NCBI GenBank assembly: GCA_040766105.1
Contig: JAXGRD010000001.1
Coordinates: 434,001-498,000, forward strand
Direction of reading: 5' to 3'
Source: JAXGRD01 sp040766105
Lineage (GTDB): Bacteria > Bacillota > Clostridia > Peptostreptococcales > Anaerovoracaceae
Length of the DNA stretch: 64,000 nt
Shown here: one piece after another, positions 23,089 to 32,973 of the stretch
Numbering within the stretch: position 1 is the first letter of the stretch
Layout: each line of letters opens with the position of its first letter
Made by a program: the position numbers and the translations under genes
Notes under the pieces: generated by a model
Database searches by the model: none
Seen by the model: only the letters and a program-made list of their open reading frames with translations
Told to the model about the DNA's origin: nothing

Positions 23089-25604
23089 ATGAAAACGGGA
23101 AGAGGAAGAGTGATACTCTGCATTGTTGCCACATTACTGCTGATGACGACAATGTGGACTCCCTTTGGCGAAGTTTCATTTGCCGGGGAAACAGAACTGA
23201 CGCAGCAAGAACCAACAACCTACAGTCCACCATCTATATCCGCAAAGACACCACTGGCATCTATAACCGCCGAACCTGCCAAGACCGGGCCTGTAGCAGC
23301 GCCTACTGCTGGTCGATATGTCCTCGAGGATAGCTTGACCTATGGGACGACGGGTTGGGATGTAAGGATTTACGTCTACAGAACAATAGGTGGGGGAGAC
23401 GTATCATTGCAGCAAAGCTCAAAGCTTTTTGCAATGGGTCTAGATGATTACCGTATCTACGGGACGAGGGATTATGCAGCTCCCGCCGGTTGGGAGTTTA
23501 AGGGATTTACTTACACCCTAAACCTTGAGGGTGAGGCGGATATGGGAAATAAGAGTCAGACAATATTAGGTCAAGCGCATTACCCATTTTCGAGACTGAC
23601 AGAGCCCCTTAGTAGTACTACACCTTATACACCATACGGATCGGGGTTTAATTCTATATGCTTGAATCGTTTAAACACATTTGGAGAGTTAGCTTGGAAG
23701 CCATTAATATACACTCTCTATGTCAACTACGATCCTACCATTACTATGGTCAAAGGCACAAATGGATATATTACAGATGAAGGAAAGAAGAGCGTTCCTT
23801 GGGGAACCGATAAATCCTATACCGCCACTCCTTTGAACGGATATGAAATCACCAGGATTTCTATAGGTGGAAACGATCAACCATTGCCGACAGACCCTAC
23901 AAAGGCATACACCTTCACTATCAATAATGTTACAAGTCCACTTTATGCTTTGGTAGAATTTGATCTCCATGAGCATACCTATTCTGCTTGGACGACAACC
24001 AGAGAAGTTACCTGCGAGGTAGCTGGAGAAAGACAACGTACTTGTTCCGTTTGTGGACAAGTTGAAAAAGAACTAATTGAAGCCCACCATGACCTAACCG
24101 CATACCCTAGAGTAGAGCCGACCTGCACGGCGACGGGAAATATCGCCTATTGGCAATGTAACGATTGTAGCAAATACTTTGTGAGAGAAACCGCTACTCA
24201 GGAATTTACTTGGCCAAGCATAGAGCTTCCTAAGACTACTCACACCTACGATTGGTCTACGACCCTTGTTCCCACCTGCACCACCAACGGTTTGAGAACC
24301 GGAACCTGTTCTGTATGTCAGGATACGAAAACGGAAACCATAACTGCCGGTCATATCCTGACAGCTCACCCACAGGTGGAGCCCACCTGCACTGCGGAAG
24401 GTAATATCGCCTATTGGCAATGTACGAGAGACGGCTGCGGTAAGTACTTCAGCGATGCAGCGGGAACAAAGGAAATTACCCTTGCAAGCACGGTACTTCA
24501 GAAGCTAGATCATACTCTTACTGTATGGGCGGTTACCAAGGAGCCAACATGTACAGAAAGTGGAACAGAAACAAGAACCTGCACCCTTTGTACCTATGAG
24601 GAGTCAAAAACAATTGATCCCTTGGGACATTCATTGACAGAGCATGCTGCTGTTGCACCTAACTGTTTCGCGGATGGAAACATCGCCTATTGGGAGTGCC
24701 AGCGAGAAGGTTGCAACAAGTATTTCAGCGATGCAGCGGGTGTCTTTGAAATCAGCTCTGCAAATACGATTCTTTCTTCCCGGGGCACAAGCTGACCGGT
24801 GTTCCGGCAACAAGCGCCACATGCACCACAGCTGGGAATATTGCCTACTGGCAATGTGAGAGTGAAGGATGCGGAATGTGCTTTAACGATGAGATGGGAA
24901 TGGAAGAGACATCCCTTTCCAATACGGTCATTCCTCCCGGCGGTCACAACATGGGGGAATGGACAGTGGATAGGGAACCGACCTGCACCGAAATGGGCAC
25001 TCAAATTCGCAAGTGCGATTATTGTGAGTATATGGAAGCCTTGGATATCGATCCTCTGGGTCATGATTTAACAATCCATGCTGCTCTGCAGCCCACCTGC
25101 ATTAAGGCCGGAAATGTAGAATACTGGACATGCGACACATGTGGCACATACTTTGTGGAAGTGAATGCAAACGCGAAAATCATGGCTGGGGAAATTATAT
25201 CCCCCGAAGGAAAGACATTGGTTGCAACAACGGAGGAAAAGGTTGTCCTTGCTCCTTTAGGACATTCCTATGGAGATTGGACGGTAACGAAAAAAGCCAC
25301 CTCCGAAGAAGCAGGAATAGAGACGAGAACATGTGCAACCTGTGGCGGAACGGAAGAACGATCCATTCCTCGCTTGACGGCAGACAAAGACAATACGAAT
25401 TCGGTCGTTAGGGATGTGGTTGTAACTGCCACAACAGGAAGTAACAATTCGAGTGCAACCACAGCAAAAGCGGATACAGACAAAACTGTCAAAACGGGAG
25501 ATGAGAGCGGAACGGCTGTTGCCATCGCCGGAATATTCTTCTTCCTAGCCCTCCTAGCCTTCTGGTACCTAGTGGAACGACATAGGAAGAAAGAAACTCG
25601 ATAA
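23089..25604 (+). pseudogene. Frameshifted cysteine-rich repeat surface protein
   Basis: The first frame runs 23089-24795 (568 residues). It has an N-terminal signal peptide (hydrophobic VILCIVATLLLMTTMW, cleavage near SFAGE), a unique region, then tandem modules built around CTA-GNIAYWQC-C-KYF and alternating E-PTC-G-TRTC-C modules, each with Cys pairs. The frame breaks near 24781: the next repeat (GHKLTGVPATSATC) continues without stop in the -1 frame to 25604, through three further modules to a Thr/Ser-rich linker, a KTGD motif, a membrane segment (about 22 residues) and basic tail. A one-base loss within CCCGGGG would explain it. The intact protein would be about 838 residues, exported and membrane- or wall-anchored. 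An ECF promoter drives it. Confidence 0.75.
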
Positions 25605-25606
25605 TA

Positions 25607-26782
25607 TTACTGTTTCTTGGTAAACATGGATAGGGCGATTCGTCGTGCTATTCGATAAGGAAGATGTTCGAACTTACGCTTGACCCGGGAGAGCTCCTTC
25701 GGAATGGGAATCTCCTGGGGACAGTGGCTGATACAGGCACCGCAGCCGGTGCAGCGGCCTGCGTTGGTTCCACCCTCGCTGAAGGAGGTCGCCATCATGT
25801 ATTCCTTGAACGCCTTGGCATAGCCGTCTAGGGCGGAAACATTGTAACATCGAAAACATCCGGGAATGTTGACACCAAAGGGGCACGGCATACAATAGCC
25901 GCAGCCGGTGCAACCCACCGGAACACTCTCCTCGATGGCTTCCTTCAGCGATTTATAAAATGACCTTTGGTCGTCCGAAAGGTGGCCGGGAGTTGCTTCT
26001 TGAGAGATGCGGATGTTTTCTTCCAGCATCTCTTTGTCATTCATCCCCGAAAGGACGCAGGAGACCGCCTCTTGATCCCAAAGCCACCGAAGTGCCCACT
26101 CTGCCGGGGTCCATGGTCGATCGCCCAAGAGATTTTCTTCCCCATATGCCTCAATGAGGGCTTTTGCCTTTGGGGGAAGATTGTTCACCAGCAAGCCACC
26201 GCGAAGGGGCTCCATAATGATGACGGGAATGCCCATGCTGTGCGCCGTCTCTACACCGATTCTGCCTGCTTGCGTGTTCTCATCCATATAATTGTACTGA
26301 ACCAGACAAAAATCCCAGGGATAGACGTTTAGAAGCTCCAAAAAATCCTCGGTGCTACCGTGGTAAGAAAATCCGATTTCACCGATTTCGCCGGAAGCCT
26401 TTTTTGGGGTAATCCACTCCGGAAGCCCCAGTGCTTTCAAACGATTCCAGATGGAAACATCCGGCAGCATGTGAATCAGGTATCGATCGATATAATCGGT
26501 GCGCAGCCGCTTTTTTTGTGTCTCAAAATAGCGGTCCGGGTCAGAGGACTTCTTGATGAGATAGTGCGGCAACTTGGTTGCTATCTTCACCCGGTTGCGG
26601 CAACCGTTCTTCTCCAGTATCTTCCCCAGAAGCTCTTCGTTGCCGGGATAAATGTATGCCGTGTCAAAGTAGTCCACACCCAAGTTGATTGCATGCATAA
26701 TGACAGATTCGCTTTCTGCGAAGCCTTTGGGGAGGCGCATACAGCCAAAACCTAAGTTTGGGAAAGGATTTTCGTTCTTCAT
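25607..26782 (-). CDS. Aldo/keto reductase with C-terminal 4Fe-4S domain (COG1453)
   Basis: This is a protein of about 391 residues. The N-terminal aldo/keto-reductase barrel (NLGFGCMRLP, then VDYFDTAYIYPGNEELLGK with the catalytic Asp/Tyr) is followed at about 290-385 by an iron-sulfur segment with CTGCGYCMPCPFGVNIPGC and CTGCGACISHCP. These fused reductases are frequent in anaerobes; substrates are unknown. The ATG at 26782 is chosen because it gives the typical family start; ATG at 26800 is possible. No clear ribosome binding site. Its upstream region is shared with the Pho-box cluster of pstS, so phosphate control of this gene cannot be excluded. Confidence 0.85.
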   Translation of the reverse strand: MKNENPFPNLGFGCMRLPKGFAESESVIMHAINLGVDYFDTAYIYPGNEELLGKILEKNGCRNRVKIATKLPHYLIKKSSDPDRYFETQKKRLRTDYIDRYLIHMLPDVSIWNRLKALGLPEWITPKKASGEIGEIGFSYHGSTEDFLELLNVYPWDFCLVQYNYMDENTQAGRIGVETAHSMGIPVIIMEPLRGGLLVNNLPPKAKALIEAYGEENLLGDRPWTPAEWALRWLWDQEAVSCVLSGMNDKEMLEENIRISQEATPGHLSDDQRSFYKSLKEAIEESVPVGCTGCGYCMPCPFGVNIPGCFRCYNVSALDGYAKAFKEYMMATSFSEGGTNAGRCTGCGACISHCPQEIPIPKELSRVKRKFEHLPYRIARRIALSMFTKKQ

Positions 26783-26802
26783 AATGGAGAAGTATATCAT
26801 AC

Positions 26803-26862
26803 TTAACAAAGACTTAACACAATTAATGGGAACTTAACACTTCTCTTAAAATCCTCTTAACA
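26803..26862 (+). promoter_or_regulatory. Cluster of Pho boxes upstream of pstS
   Basis: Six TTAACA-like hexamers lie at 26803, 26814, 26823 (TTAATG), 26834, 26846 (TTAAAA) and 26857. They form three pairs with 11-bp periodicity, the TTAACA-N5-TTAACA pattern bound by PhoP dimers in Gram-positive bacteria. A -10-like TAGTAT follows near 26869 with no good -35, as expected for activation. Confidence 0.75.
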
Positions 26863-26950
26863 ATCACATAGTATGCTATATGTATCAACGCGAGGATATA
26901 GTAAAAGGGACGCAATGGGGCGTCGGAGAAGCAGAGAGGAAAATAAAAAA

Positions 26951-27805
26951 ATGATAAAGAAGAAAACAAAGAAGATTTTTGCCCTCGGACTGGCACTGAT
27001 GATGACTGCCGGAATCTTGGCAGGATGTGGCGGAGATAAAACGGAAGCCGGCGGTGAAATCGTAATCGCAGGGTCCACTTCGGTACAACCCTTGTCAGAA
27101 GCACTGGCAGAAGAATATATGGCTGCTAACGAAGGCGTTACCATCACCGTACAGGGTGGCGGATCCGGACAGGCAGTAAAATCTCTGAAGGAAGAAATTG
27201 CTCAGATTGGAGCTCTCTCCAGAGAAGTGAAGGACGAAGAAAAGGGCGATGTTGGAACTGAGTATGTCATCGCGAAGGACGGTGTTGCAGTCATCGTGAA
27301 CAAGGATGTAAATGTAGATGACCTGACCATCGAGCAGATCAAGAAGATTTACACCGGCGAAATCACCAACTGGAGCGAAGTAGGCGGCGCTGATGCAGCG
27401 ATTTCCGTAGTCAGCAGAGAAGAAGGTTCCGGAACAAGAGGCGCTTTCACAGAAATCACCGGAGTACTGGAAAAGGATGATGCCGGAAACGAAACGGACA
27501 AGACGACAGCCAATGCAATCGTACAGCCCTCCACCGGAGCAGTTGTTGAAACCGTAAGTACCACACCTAACTCCATCGGATACGTTTCTCTGGAAGCACT
27601 GACCGATGATGTAAAGGCCATCAAGGTTGAAGGTGTTGAAATCTCCAAGGACTCCGTATTGGATGCTACTTACAAGATCTCCAGACCGTTCATCTATGTA
27701 GTACCTGCAGAAGTTGATGCTACCGCACAGGGATTCATCGACTGGGTAATGGGTGACGAAGGACAGAAGATGGTTGAAGAGAATGGATTCATCCCTGTCA
27801 AGTAG
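26951..27805 (+). CDS. pstS: Phosphate ABC transporter, substrate-binding lipoprotein
   Basis: This 284-residue lipoprotein binds phosphate outside the membrane for the PstCAB importer. The signal peptide ends in a lipobox (GILAGC; lipidated Cys at about residue 26). Family motifs include GSTSVQPL (binding Ser/Thr), GGGSGQAVKSL and REEGSGTRGAF. The ATG at 26951 has GAGAGGA ten bases upstream. It is first in pstSCAB-phoU and follows the Pho-box cluster. Confidence 0.95.
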   Translation: MIKKKTKKIFALGLALMMTAGILAGCGGDKTEAGGEIVIAGSTSVQPLSEALAEEYMAANEGVTITVQGGGSGQAVKSLKEEIAQIGALSREVKDEEKGDVGTEYVIAKDGVAVIVNKDVNVDDLTIEQIKKIYTGEITNWSEVGGADAAISVVSREEGSGTRGAFTEITGVLEKDDAGNETDKTTANAIVQPSTGAVVETVSTTPNSIGYVSLEALTDDVKAIKVEGVEISKDSVLDATYKISRPFIYVVPAEVDATAQGFIDWVMGDEGQKMVEENGFIPVK

Positions 27806-27813
27806 GAGCAACA

Positions 27814-28692
27814 ATGAAGAGCAGTGAAAAAGTTATAGAGAAACTCATACTGATTTGCGCCGCTGTTTCCGTAGCAGCGGTTGCTCTTATTACAGTATTT
27901 ATCTTTGCATCAGGTTTACCTGTACTAAAATCAGAGGGCCCCATCAGTTTCATATTCGGCAATGTTTGGTCCCCTACCAATAACAGCTACGGCATCCTAC
28001 CCCTCATTGCAGGGACTATGGCAGTCACCATCGGTGCACTGGTCATAGGAATCCCCACCGGGGTAGGCTGTGCCGTTTTCCTTGCCGAGGCGGCCAACAA
28101 GAGAGTCGCCGGAGTATTTAAGGCGGCGGTGGAACTCCTCGCCGGCATTCCCTCTGTAGTATACGGATTCTTTGGATTGGTGGTGCTGGTTCCTTTTATT
28201 CGGACCATCGCGCTTTCCATCAACCCACAGGCACCGGTTTCCGGCTTTAGTATTTTGGCAGGAGCGATTATCCTCGCCATTATGATACTTCCCACCATCG
28301 TCAGCATCTCGGAAAATGCCATTTCCGCAGTTCCCATGGAATTCAGAGCGGCATCCTATGCCATCGGTGCAGACAGAAGAGAGACCATCACCAAGGTGAT
28401 TCTTCCCGCAGCAAAATCGGGGATTTTTTCTTCCATCATTTTGGGTATGGGAAGAGCCATCGGAGAAACCATGGCAGTGTTGCTCATCACAGGTAATGTA
28501 GCGACTTTGCCGGAAAGCGTGTTATCGCCGGTAGCGACCATGACAGGAACCATCGCCATGGAAATGAGCTATGCAGGACCGACCCATCAGCAGGCACTCT
28601 TTGCAGTGGGAATCATCCTTTTCCTAATCATAGTCCTCCTCAATGCATTTGCGCAGGCACTAATGAAGAAGCTGGGAGGTGGCGCAGCATGA
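27814..28692 (+). CDS. pstC: Phosphate ABC transporter, permease PstC
   Basis: This 292-residue membrane protein has six predicted spans and the permease EAA-type loop (PMEFRAASYAIGADRRETI...LPAAKSGI, with the conserved glycine). The segment GIPSVVYGFFGLVVLVPF is typical of PstC. It pairs with PstA to form the inner-membrane channel of the high-affinity phosphate importer. It starts 8 bp after pstS and overlaps pstA by 4 bp. Confidence 0.94.
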   Translation: MKSSEKVIEKLILICAAVSVAAVALITVFIFASGLPVLKSEGPISFIFGNVWSPTNNSYGILPLIAGTMAVTIGALVIGIPTGVGCAVFLAEAANKRVAGVFKAAVELLAGIPSVVYGFFGLVVLVPFIRTIALSINPQAPVSGFSILAGAIILAIMILPTIVSISENAISAVPMEFRAASYAIGADRRETITKVILPAAKSGIFSSIILGMGRAIGETMAVLLITGNVATLPESVLSPVATMTGTIAMEMSYAGPTHQQALFAVGIILFLIIVLLNAFAQALMKKLGGGAA

Positions 28693-29519
28693 GTAAAAAA
28701 GTAAAATCTTACGGATATTTTGGTATGATTTATCTGGTGGCGGGAATCACCCTTGCCGCACTACTGATTATCATGGGATACATCCTGGTCAAGGGTCTTC
28801 CCAATATCACCCTTACTTTCTTGACAGAAGATCCTAAGATGTTAGGGCGAGAAGGCGGTATCTTCTCCATCATCATCGGAACCCTTTATGTGACCCTGTT
28901 ATCCTTGGTCATTGCTACTCCCATTGGTGTTTTAGGTGCCGTATACTTTACCGAGTATGCCAAACCGGGAAAACTGATCAATATCGTCCGCTTTTTTACG
29001 GAAGTATTGGCGGGGATTCCGTCCATCATCTTTGGACTGTTTGGCTTTGCCTTCTTCGTAGTATTTCTCAAGATGGGATGGTCCATTCTTGCCGGTGCAT
29101 TGACACTGACCGTGATGATCCTCCCCACACTGATTCGATCTACGGAAGAAGCCTTGAAGACGGTTTCCCAGTCGTACAGAGAAGGAAGTCTGTCCTTGGG
29201 GGCGACCAAATGGTATACTATTGTAAGAGTTGTTCTTCCCAGTTGCAGAGCGGGAATCCTCAGCGGAGTGATTCTGGGAGTGGGAAGAGCTATTGGAGAA
29301 ACGGCGGCGGTGATGCTCACAGTAGGAGGATCCTTGCGCCTGGCCTCATCCCTTTTCGATTCAACCAGAACCATGGCGCTCCATCTGTACATGCTGGCAT
29401 CGGAGGGCTTATCGGAGGAAAAGACATATGCGACGGCGGCCTTGCTGATTATCATCGTATTGATTATCAACACGGGAGCCAATGCCATTAGTAAGAGGGC
29501 ATTGAGGGAAGGAAAATAA
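28689..29519 (+). CDS. pstA: Phosphate ABC transporter, permease PstA
   Basis: This 276-residue membrane protein has six predicted spans with the EAA-like loop SYREGSLSLGATKWYTIVRV and the typical GIPSIIFGLFGFAFFV. It is the second half of the phosphate channel. The ATGA overlap with pstC indicates coupled translation. Confidence 0.94.
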   Translation: MSKKVKSYGYFGMIYLVAGITLAALLIIMGYILVKGLPNITLTFLTEDPKMLGREGGIFSIIIGTLYVTLLSLVIATPIGVLGAVYFTEYAKPGKLINIVRFFTEVLAGIPSIIFGLFGFAFFVVFLKMGWSILAGALTLTVMILPTLIRSTEEALKTVSQSYREGSLSLGATKWYTIVRVVLPSCRAGILSGVILGVGRAIGETAAVMLTVGGSLRLASSLFDSTRTMALHLYMLASEGLSEEKTYATAALLIIIVLIINTGANAISKRALREGK

Positions 29520-29525
29520 GAAGTG

Positions 29526-30287
29526 ATGAACAAAAAAAAGAAATTTGAAATAAGAAATATGGATCTGTATTACGGTGATTTTCAAGCATTGAAAAAGGTG
29601 GACTTGGACATCTATGAAAATCAGATCACCGCTTTAATCGGACCCTCCGGTTGCGGAAAATCCACCTTCTTGCGGAGCTTAAATAGGATGAACGACCTTG
29701 TGCCAGGATGCAGAATCGAGGGGGATATAAAGCTGGACGGGCAGGACATTTATGAGAAGGACTACGATGTAATCGCCCTTCGAAAGGATGTGGGGATGGT
29801 CTTCCAAAAGCCGAATCCCTTTCCTAAGAGCATATACAACAACGTTGCCTATGGACCGAGAATCCATGGAATGAAGAATAAAGAAGAGCTGGATGCCTTG
29901 GTAGAGAAAAAGCTGAAAGAAGTAGCTCTTTGGGACGAAGTAAAAGACCGCCTCCACACTTCCGCCATAGGTCTTTCCGGTGGACAGCAGCAGAGGCTGT
30001 GCATTGCCAGATGTTTGGCCGTTGATCCGGAAGTCGTTCTCATGGACGAACCCACTTCCGCCTTGGACCCGGTGGCAACATCGAAGATTGAGAGCTTGGT
30101 CCAGGATTTAGTAGAACACTATACCATCGTCATCGTTACCCACAACATGCAGCAGGCCGGGCGTATTTCCGACCGAACCGCATTCTTCCTCACCGGGGAG
30201 ATTCTGGAAGCGGACGATACTGAAAAGATTTTTTCCAATCCTCGTCACAAGAAAACGGAGGATTATATATCCGGAAGATTCGGTTGA
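29526..30287 (+). CDS. pstB: Phosphate ABC transporter, ATP-binding protein PstB
   Basis: This 253-residue cytoplasmic ATPase energises phosphate uptake. Motifs in order: Walker A GPSGCGKST (about 39-47), Q-loop FQKPNPFPKSI, signature LSGGQQQRL, Walker B VVLMDEPTSALD and the switch histidine in IVTHNM. The length is the family norm. A GTG at 29523 is an alternative start three bases earlier; neither has a strong ribosome binding site. It overlaps the open frame leading to phoU. Confidence 0.95.
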   Translation: MNKKKKFEIRNMDLYYGDFQALKKVDLDIYENQITALIGPSGCGKSTFLRSLNRMNDLVPGCRIEGDIKLDGQDIYEKDYDVIALRKDVGMVFQKPNPFPKSIYNNVAYGPRIHGMKNKEELDALVEKKLKEVALWDEVKDRLHTSAIGLSGGQQQRLCIARCLAVDPEVVLMDEPTSALDPVATSKIESLVQDLVEHYTIVIVTHNMQQAGRISDRTAFFLTGEILEADDTEKIFSNPRHKKTEDYISGRFG

Positions 30288-30301
30288 TGAAAGGAGAAGA
30301 A

Positions 30302-30952
30302 ATGTCACTGAGACCTAGAATGGAAGAAGAACTGATGGCGATCAATGAAAAGATTACTTTGATGGCCCAGCGCATACAGAGAGATATCTTGCGCGCGGTG
30401 GATTCCCTAAAAGAGAGGGATGCCATGCTTGCAAGACAAATCATCGACGAGGGAGATGTCGTGGATGATATGGAAGATGAAATCAATGCGGATTGCTTTA
30501 ATTTTTTGGCCACCCAGGCACCCGTTGCCACGGACCTGCGGTACTGTGTTTCCGTTATGAAGATGATTAGAGACTTGGAGCGAATGGGAGACCACTGTGA
30601 ATCCCTGGCCAAGTACACCATCCGCCTGGAAAAGGAAGATTACCTGCAAGAGCTGATTGATATCCCCAGAATGGCGGAGAATGCTGCACACATGGTCAAC
30701 AATGCCATCGCTGCCTTTCTCACCAGAGACCTTCGTCTTGCCCGCAAGGTATGGAAGGCCGATGACGAAGTAGATGATCTTTTCCGCAAAATCTACAACG
30801 AGCAGTTGAAGCTTGCTCAGGATACAGGGAATGTAAATATCTGTATCAGCTTTGCCTTTATTGCATCTCATTTGGAACGAATTGCCGACTATGCAACCAA
30901 TATATGCGAAGAAGTGGTCTTTGTCATGGAGGGCGAATATTCCATGGAGTAA
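30302..30952 (+). CDS. phoU: Phosphate signalling regulator PhoU
   Basis: This 216-residue all-helical protein has two PhoU repeats (about 10-100 and 115-210), each with the metal-binding motif of the type E/D-x3-D (for example VVDDMEDEINADC and LERIADYATNICEE). PhoU links the Pst transporter to the PhoR kinase and represses the Pho response when phosphate is plentiful. ATG 30302 has AAGGAG five bases upstream. No phoPR genes are in the window. Confidence 0.93.
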   Translation: MSLRPRMEEELMAINEKITLMAQRIQRDILRAVDSLKERDAMLARQIIDEGDVVDDMEDEINADCFNFLATQAPVATDLRYCVSVMKMIRDLERMGDHCESLAKYTIRLEKEDYLQELIDIPRMAENAAHMVNNAIAAFLTRDLRLARKVWKADDEVDDLFRKIYNEQLKLAQDTGNVNICISFAFIASHLERIADYATNICEEVVFVMEGEYSME

Positions 30953-30963
30953 AGACTTCCCCG

Positions 30964-30992
30964 TTTACAAAAATGAAAGTTTACGATACTAT
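30964..30992 (+). promoter_or_regulatory. Promoter of the small lipoprotein gene
   Basis: TTTACA and TACTAT are separated by 17 bp, about 40 bp before the ATG at 31033. Confidence 0.6.
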
Positions 30993-31032
30993 AGTATTAT
31001 TCAGTTAGTAAATGAGGAGAAGGAGGACGAAT

Positions 31033-31644
31033 ATGTTGAAGAGAGTTGGAGCAATAGCCTTAGTGCTGGTCATGGTGTTCGCTTTGGCAGCCTGCGGAAA
31101 GAAGGAGTCCAAGACAGTCAAGGCCTTTGAAGGTATCAACGAAGACAGCGGCTATCACGTGGATCTGGAAATGGATCTGGAAGGACAGACCATTCGAATG
31201 AACATGCAGGCAAAGGATGATCTCTTTTATGCCGATGCAACAGTTTCCGGAGAGAAGATCCTGATGATTCGAAACGCAGATGGGTTCTATATGCTCATGC
31301 CGTCCATGATGCTAGGTCTGAAGTCAACGGATTCCAGCGAAATGGATCAAGCTATCGAAGATATTGGCTTGTTTGTGGACATTGGTGAGGATGCCAAGGA
31401 AGAGAAGTTTACCACCGGTGAAATGGAAGTAGACGGAACCAAATACTACTATGAGGAGTTCGAAGGTAGTGAAGAAGATGGTAACGCCAGATTCCTCTTC
31501 GAAGAAGAAGACCTACGCTACATCGTACTCATGAACGGCGAAGAGATTGGTGACAAAATCAAGATTTACACATTGGATACCCAAATCGACGATGCCCTGT
31601 TCAAGGTTCCCGAAGGGTACACCATCACAGAGGGAGAACTGTAA
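31033..31644 (+). CDS. Lipoprotein of unknown function
   Basis: This 203-residue protein starts with a lipoprotein signal peptide (LALVLVMVFALAAC, lipobox LAAC with Cys at about residue 20), preceded by an AGGAGG six bases upstream. The mature part is acidic and predicted beta-rich, with repeated charged stretches (DLEMDLEGQTIRMNM; EEFEGSEEDGNARFLFEEEDL), reminiscent of LolA/LppX-like beta-sheet lipoproteins but without a recognised family match. It has its own promoter and terminator. Confidence 0.75.
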   Translation: MLKRVGAIALVLVMVFALAACGKKESKTVKAFEGINEDSGYHVDLEMDLEGQTIRMNMQAKDDLFYADATVSGEKILMIRNADGFYMLMPSMMLGLKSTDSSEMDQAIEDIGLFVDIGEDAKEEKFTTGEMEVDGTKYYYEEFEGSEEDGNARFLFEEEDLRYIVLMNGEEIGDKIKIYTLDTQIDDALFKVPEGYTITEGEL

Positions 31645-31667
31645 ATCTATAGAGGTTGAATGAATGA

Positions 31668-31693
31668 GAGAGTGCTACTGCACTCTCTTTTCT
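31668..31693 (+). terminator. Intrinsic terminator of the lipoprotein gene
   Basis: A perfect 8-bp stem GAGAGTGC/GCACTCTC with a TACT loop is followed by TTTTCT. It overlaps the end of the convergent hemolysin-family gene. Confidence 0.88.
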
Positions 31694-32973
31694 ACATAGG
31701 TGGCTCCCACCCTGCGGTTGTGTATTTCCAGGACATGAATCCCTAAACCGTTGGTTTCAAGATCCACGGTAGTCCCATCATCGGGGACATAGCCTAGAGC
31801 ACCGAAGACAAAGCCACCAAAGGTGTCATATAAATCCGTGGGCAAGCCAACATCCAGTGCGTCCGCCACATCTTCCAAGACCGCCTGGCCGTGGATGGTC
31901 CATCGGTTCTCTGCCGTTCGATCAATTTCAGGCAAGGTGGTAGGATCTTCTTCCTCCTCAATATCGCCCACCAGAGCTTCCACTAAATCGTGGAGGGTCA
32001 CCAGTCCGGTGAAGCCGCCGTATTCATCGATGACGATGGCGAAATACTCTCGATTGATCTTCATCTGCTGAAAGAGAATATTTGCTTTCATGGTTTCGGG
32101 AATATAGAAAGGCTTATCCACAGCATGCTCCAGGACCTCTTCCTTAGATGCAAGGTGACCGCGGAAGAACCCTTTGGTGTTGAGGACACCGATGATGTCA
32201 TCGGGGGAAGAATCGTAGATGGGGTACCTGGTATGGGTCGTCGTTCTGATGATTTCATTCCACTCTTCCCAGGAGTCCTCCATGGAGAGGGCGGTCACGT
32301 CGACCCTGTGGGTACATAGCTGTTCTGCTGAGACATCATTAAACTCAAAGACCTTCTGTATCATCTCCGTTTCATCGGATTGGATGGTTCCCTGTTCTTT
32401 CCCTGCCGCCAAGAGCATGCGGATTTCTTCTTCTGTTACCGTATCATCGGTGGCGTGTGGGTCGATGCGAAGCAATCGCAGGACCAAATTGGTGGATACG
32501 GTGAGCAAGAAAACGATGGGGGCGAAGATTTTAGAAACGAAGTAAAGCATGCCGGACATGCCCAGTGCCATGGGTTCTGCTTTTTTTAGGGCGACTCGCT
32601 TGGGTACCAGCTCTCCAAATACCAGGTTGAAATATGCCAGAACTAAAGTAATCAATATCAGTACGATAGTGTGGAGAACTTCGACAGGCATGCTTAACCC
32701 GGCGGAAATCAATGCTGCAGAGATAGGTTCCACAAAATTGTCGGCGGCAAAGGCGCTACTCAAGAGGCCTGCAAAGGTGATAGCCACCTGTATGGTAGCA
32801 AGAAACTTGGATGGCTGTTCCGTCAGATCGGAAAGGCGTCTCGCTCTTTTATCCCCGTCTGCTGTCATTTTTTTAATCTTATGGTCGCTCATGGAGATGA
32901 CTGCAATCTCCGCACTGGCAAACACCGCATTTAGAAAGGTCAAAAAGACCAACAGTATCAAGGGTCCTATCAT
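31675..32973 (-). CDS. CNNM/CorC (hemolysin-family) membrane transporter
   Basis: This 432-residue protein has the order DUF21/CNNM membrane domain (about 1-190, four spans with signature FASAEIAVISMSDHK), a CBS pair (about 205-330) and a C-terminal CorC_HlyC domain. Family members move magnesium or other divalent metals out of the cell. It is the last of three overlapping genes (TSCPD protein, CDF transporter, this one), with 4-bp ATGA overlap to the CDF gene, so a metal-homeostasis role is consistent. Confidence 0.88.
   Translation of the reverse strand: MIGPLILLVFLTFLNAVFASAEIAVISMSDHKIKKMTADGDKRARRLSDLTEQPSKFLATIQVAITFAGLLSSAFAADNFVEPISAALISAGLSMPVEVLHTIVLILITLVLAYFNLVFGELVPKRVALKKAEPMALGMSGMLYFVSKIFAPIVFLLTVSTNLVLRLLRIDPHATDDTVTEEEIRMLLAAGKEQGTIQSDETEMIQKVFEFNDVSAEQLCTHRVDVTALSMEDSWEEWNEIIRTTTHTRYPIYDSSPDDIIGVLNTKGFFRGHLASKEEVLEHAVDKPFYIPETMKANILFQQMKINREYFAIVIDEYGGFTGLVTLHDLVEALVGDIEEEEDPTTLPEIDRTAENRWTIHGQAVLEDVADALDVGLPTDLYDTFGGFVFGALGYVPDDGTTVDLETNGLGIHVLEIHNRRVGATYVEKRVQ

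Noticed and set aside
24779..24790. Programmed -1 frameshift in the surface repeat gene
   Set aside because: The local bases do not form an X-XXY-YYZ slippery site in the zero frame, so a mutation or sequencing error is more likely.
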